From positions 1-7,412 of the forward strand of contig JALRLA010000338.1 in the NCBI GenBank assembly GCA_023254645.1: 7,412 bases of DNA, in the 5' to 3' direction. Position numbers and translations under genes: made by a program. Every line of letters begins with the position of its first letter. The stretch's first letter is position 1. The notes beneath the pieces are model-generated. The model was not told where the DNA came from. It worked only from the letters and a program-made list of their open reading frames with translations, and did not search any database. The DNA is from Bacteroidia bacterium. Its GTDB lineage: Bacteria; Bacteroidota; Bacteroidia; NS11-12g; UBA955. This document shows positions 5,378-7,412 of the stretch, piece after piece.

Positions 5378-7192
5378 GTGAAGGCCGTTTTTCAATTTCT
5401 CCGCTATGCGGCAAACCACAAGGGACTGATTTTCTACAACTTTCTGTTCAACTTGCTGTACATCGTCTTTCACTTGTTCAGCTTGCTGTTGATCATGCCG
5501 GTGCTGCGTTATTTGTTCAGTTCTGGTGAGCCCGAAGCTCCGCAGACAAGCATTACCGCTGGGGCTTGGTTTCAGGCTCAATACCGCTCTTTTTTGGATT
5601 GGTTTTCAGGCATTGCGGCAGGAGAACCCTATCAAGCGTTGGCCTATTTGGCCGGCTCATTGATCGTGGTCACCCTCTTGAAAAATGCCTGTCGGTTTTT
5701 GGCCATGAACTTCATGGTACTGATTCGAAACCGCAGCGTACAAGGCATGCGTGTCGGTGTGTACGAGCAGTGTTTGCACTTGCCATTAGGGTTCTACACC
5801 AATGAGCGAAAAGGTGATTTGTTGTCGCGTATGAGCAACGACATGAAGGAAATAGAGTTCGCCTTAATGGTATCGCTCGAGGCTCTGTATTTCATGCCCT
5901 TGAACATTCTTATGTTCCTGGGAGCCTTGTTGGTGTTATCGGCCAAACTGACTGGATACATTCTGTTGTTTTTGCCCCTAACGGCCGCCATTGTGGGTAT
6001 TGTGGGTCGATCCTTGCGTCGCAAATCGGTGAAGAATCAGCAGCTCATGGGAACGGTCATGAGCTCGTTTGAAGAGACACTTGGGGGAATTCGCATCATC
6101 AAGGCCTTTAGCGCATCGTCTTTCTTCTTGAAGCGCTACCAAGAGCAGGATGAAGCCTATACCCGAAACAACATCGGTGTTCAGCGTCGCTATGATCTGT
6201 CTTCTCCGTTATCCGAGACCATTGGAATTTCGGTTTCGGCCTTGTTGCTGTGGTTAGGGGGAAGCATGGTTTTTCAGGGTGAATTGAGCCCTGAATTGTT
6301 CTTGACTTACTTTGCCATCTTTGCCCAACTCATTCCTCCTTTTAAAGGGTTTAGCAACGCTTTGTATGCTGCACAAAAGGGCATGGCTTCATTGGAGCGC
6401 ATTCAGGAATTGGTGCATACAGAGCCTCAGCCAGGCCCATCGGCCACGGGCATTAAGCCCGAGTTTGGTTCTTTCCTTTCATTGGAAAATTTGCAGTTTT
6501 CATACGGTTCTCAACCGGTGTTGAGCGACATCAATCTCAGCATTTCCAAGGGTCAGACCGTGGCCTTGGTGGGACCCTCGGGTGCAGGCAAAACCACCTT
6601 GACCGATTTGGTAGCGGGATTCTACAAGCCTAGTTCGGGCAGCATAAAGATTGATGGCCATTCGACCGATCAGTGGCACGAGAATGACCTGCGCTTGTTG
6701 ATGGCTATGGTGTCTCAAGAAAGCATCTTGTTCAACGATTCGGTTCGCAACAACGTCGCTTTGGGTATGCCCGAAACACCCGAAACTCAGCTGATTGATG
6801 CCTTGAAGGCGGCTCACGCTTGGGAATTTGTGTCTGAGATGCCTGACGGATTGGATGCAAACATTGGGGAACGCGGTTCCCGCCTATCGGGTGGGCAAAG
6901 ACAGCGCTTGGCAATCGCCAGAGCCTTGTTGCGCAACCCTGAGATTTTGATCTTGGATGAGGCCACCAGCGCTTTGGATTCCCAAAGTGAAAAAGTGGTT
7001 CAACTGGCCCTCGGCGAACTGATGAAAAACAGAACCTCGATTGTCATAGCTCACCGCTTGAGCACGGTTCAACATGCCGATCTAATCGTGGTCATGGACC
7101 AAGGAAGAATCGTGGAGCAGGGCACTCACAACGAATTGCTGGCCCAGTCCGGATTGTACGCGAACTTGATTAAGCTTCAGCAGTTGGGCTGA
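5378..7192 (+). CDS. MsbA-like ABC exporter, complete half-transporter (membrane and ATPase domains fused)
   Basis: This 604-residue protein has the normal length for a homodimeric type I ABC exporter. Residues ~1-330 are the membrane domain, with a first long hydrophobic segment at ~17-47, GDLLSR at 146-151 and EETLGGIRIIKAF at 232-244. The ATPase domain (~368-604) is intact. It has A-loop Y376, Walker A GPSGAGKTT at 399-407, Q-loop Q447, signature LSGGQ at 503-507, Walker B ILILDE ending at D527 and catalytic E528, D-loop SALD at 531-534 and switch H559. It should use ATP to move a lipid, lipid-linked or hydrophobic substrate outward across the inner membrane; MsbA-type lipid A export is possible but unproven. 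GTG 5378 (VKAVFQFLRYAANHK) is preferred because it places the start where the family usually begins. TTG 5351 would add nine residues and leave only 2 bases to the divergent ATG. Its 3' end overlaps ftsH by 23 bases. Confidence 0.95.
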   Translation: MKAVFQFLRYAANHKGLIFYNFLFNLLYIVFHLFSLLLIMPVLRYLFSSGEPEAPQTSITAGAWFQAQYRSFLDWFSGIAAGEPYQALAYLAGSLIVVTLLKNACRFLAMNFMVLIRNRSVQGMRVGVYEQCLHLPLGFYTNERKGDLLSRMSNDMKEIEFALMVSLEALYFMPLNILMFLGALLVLSAKLTGYILLFLPLTAAIVGIVGRSLRRKSVKNQQLMGTVMSSFEETLGGIRIIKAFSASSFFLKRYQEQDEAYTRNNIGVQRRYDLSSPLSETIGISVSALLLWLGGSMVFQGELSPELFLTYFAIFAQLIPPFKGFSNALYAAQKGMASLERIQELVHTEPQPGPSATGIKPEFGSFLSLENLQFSYGSQPVLSDINLSISKGQTVALVGPSGAGKTTLTDLVAGFYKPSSGSIKIDGHSTDQWHENDLRLLMAMVSQESILFNDSVRNNVALGMPETPETQLIDALKAAHAWEFVSEMPDGLDANIGERGSRLSGGQRQRLAIARALLRNPEILILDEATSALDSQSEKVVQLALGELMKNRTSIVIAHRLSTVQHADLIVVMDQGRIVEQGTHNELLAQSGLYANLIKLQQLG

Positions 7193-7412
7193 GGTCCTCG
7201 TCTTCGCTGATCGTAGAATCAGTCGATTCTGAGGGAGTCTCTTCCACTGATTCGGCGGCTAGCGTGGTTTCGGCTGGCTCTTCTTCGGTGGTTTCAACAC
7301 TAGCTTCTACGGCAGGGGTTTCAGGCTCCTCAATGACTACAGGATCATAAGGGCGTTGTCCAATAAGACGCTCGATGTCGGCTTTGAAGATGATTTCCTT
7401 TTCAAGCAGCTC
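7170..7412 (-). CDS. ftsH: ATP-dependent zinc metalloprotease FtsH, C-terminal end (5' part beyond the window)
   Basis: The minus strand from the right edge gives 80 residues followed by TAA (7172-7170). The first 24, ELLEKEIIFKADIERLIGQR followed by PYDP, match the conserved end of FtsH in this phylum (pattern LLEKExIFKxDxExxxGxRP). FtsH is a hexameric inner-membrane AAA+ protease that removes unassembled membrane proteins and some regulators. Its ATPase, zinc-site and membrane parts lie off the window. The remaining ~57 residues are a low-complexity tail with 19 acidic residues and no Lys, Arg or His, rich in Glu, Thr, Ser, Pro and Ala. The tail probably sticks out, disordered, into the cytoplasm. 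The final codons overlap the end of the convergent ABC exporter. Identification rests on one short conserved block, but that block is characteristic. Confidence 0.85.
   Translation of the reverse strand, partial: ELLEKEIIFKADIERLIGQRPYDPVVIEEPETPAVEASVETTEEEPAETTLAAESVEETPSESTDSTISEDEDLSPTAEA

Noticed and set aside
5349..5414. Upstream ATG at 5414 for the lipoprotein
   Set aside because: It would place 22 charged residues before an otherwise normal lipoprotein signal peptide and run into the opposing exporter gene.
7215..7230. Perfect six-base-pair hairpin AGAATC-AGTC-GATTCT after the exporter stop codon
   Set aside because: The stem is short and AT-rich, no T run follows on either strand, and it lies within ftsH tail codons, so it is not supported as a terminator.
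1..7412. Search by eye for tRNA or rRNA genes, CRISPR repeats, insertion-sequence ends or a phage or defence gene set
   Set aside because: None seen. All sequence apart from about 120 intergenic bases is accounted for by six ordinary protein genes, and base use looks even throughout.

Overview
The window looks like ordinary chromosomal DNA of a Bacteroidota bacterium, and I saw no mobile element, RNA gene or CRISPR array in it. Three things point to that phylum. A 1052-residue secreted protein ends in a type IX secretion (T9SS) C-terminal sorting domain. A TAnnTTTG element, the Bacteroidota -7 promoter form, lies just before that gene. Clear Shine-Dalgarno sequences are generally absent. Leucine codons are dominated by TTG on both strands, so base and codon use look uniform across the window. 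I cannot name a genus.

Layout, left to right. (1) Bases 1-797, minus strand: N-terminal 265 residues of an ABC exporter half-transporter that runs off the left edge; the start was chosen 17 codons upstream of the most obvious ATG. (2) 855-1544, plus: ComF-family phosphoribosyltransferase with a four-cysteine zinc ribbon, divergent from gene 1. (3) 1582-4740, plus: large T9SS-exported protein with an unrecognised N-terminal region, three Calx-beta repeats, an OB-fold-like region, a fourth Calx-beta repeat and the sorting domain. (4) 4737-5348, minus: DUF1684-family putative lipoprotein, convergent with gene 3. (5) 5378-7192, plus: a complete second MsbA-like ABC exporter, starting with GTG, divergent from gene 4. 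(6) 7170-7412, minus: C-terminal 80 residues of the FtsH membrane protease with a long acidic tail, convergent with gene 5.

The region is very compact: no gap is longer than about 60 bases. Both convergent pairs overlap at their 3' ends, by 4 and 23 bases. The intrinsic terminator of the T9SS gene lies entirely inside the coding sequence of the opposing lipoprotein gene.

Four of the six products (both exporters, FtsH and the lipoprotein) are expected at the cell envelope, and the T9SS protein is exported through it. However, strands alternate gene by gene, so there is no operon and no strong case for one joint pathway. I did not find a convincing new multi-gene system. The points most worth a second look are the domain layout of the T9SS protein, the terminator inside a gene, the acidic FtsH tail, and the small inverted repeats at 1526-1550 and 5353-5362.
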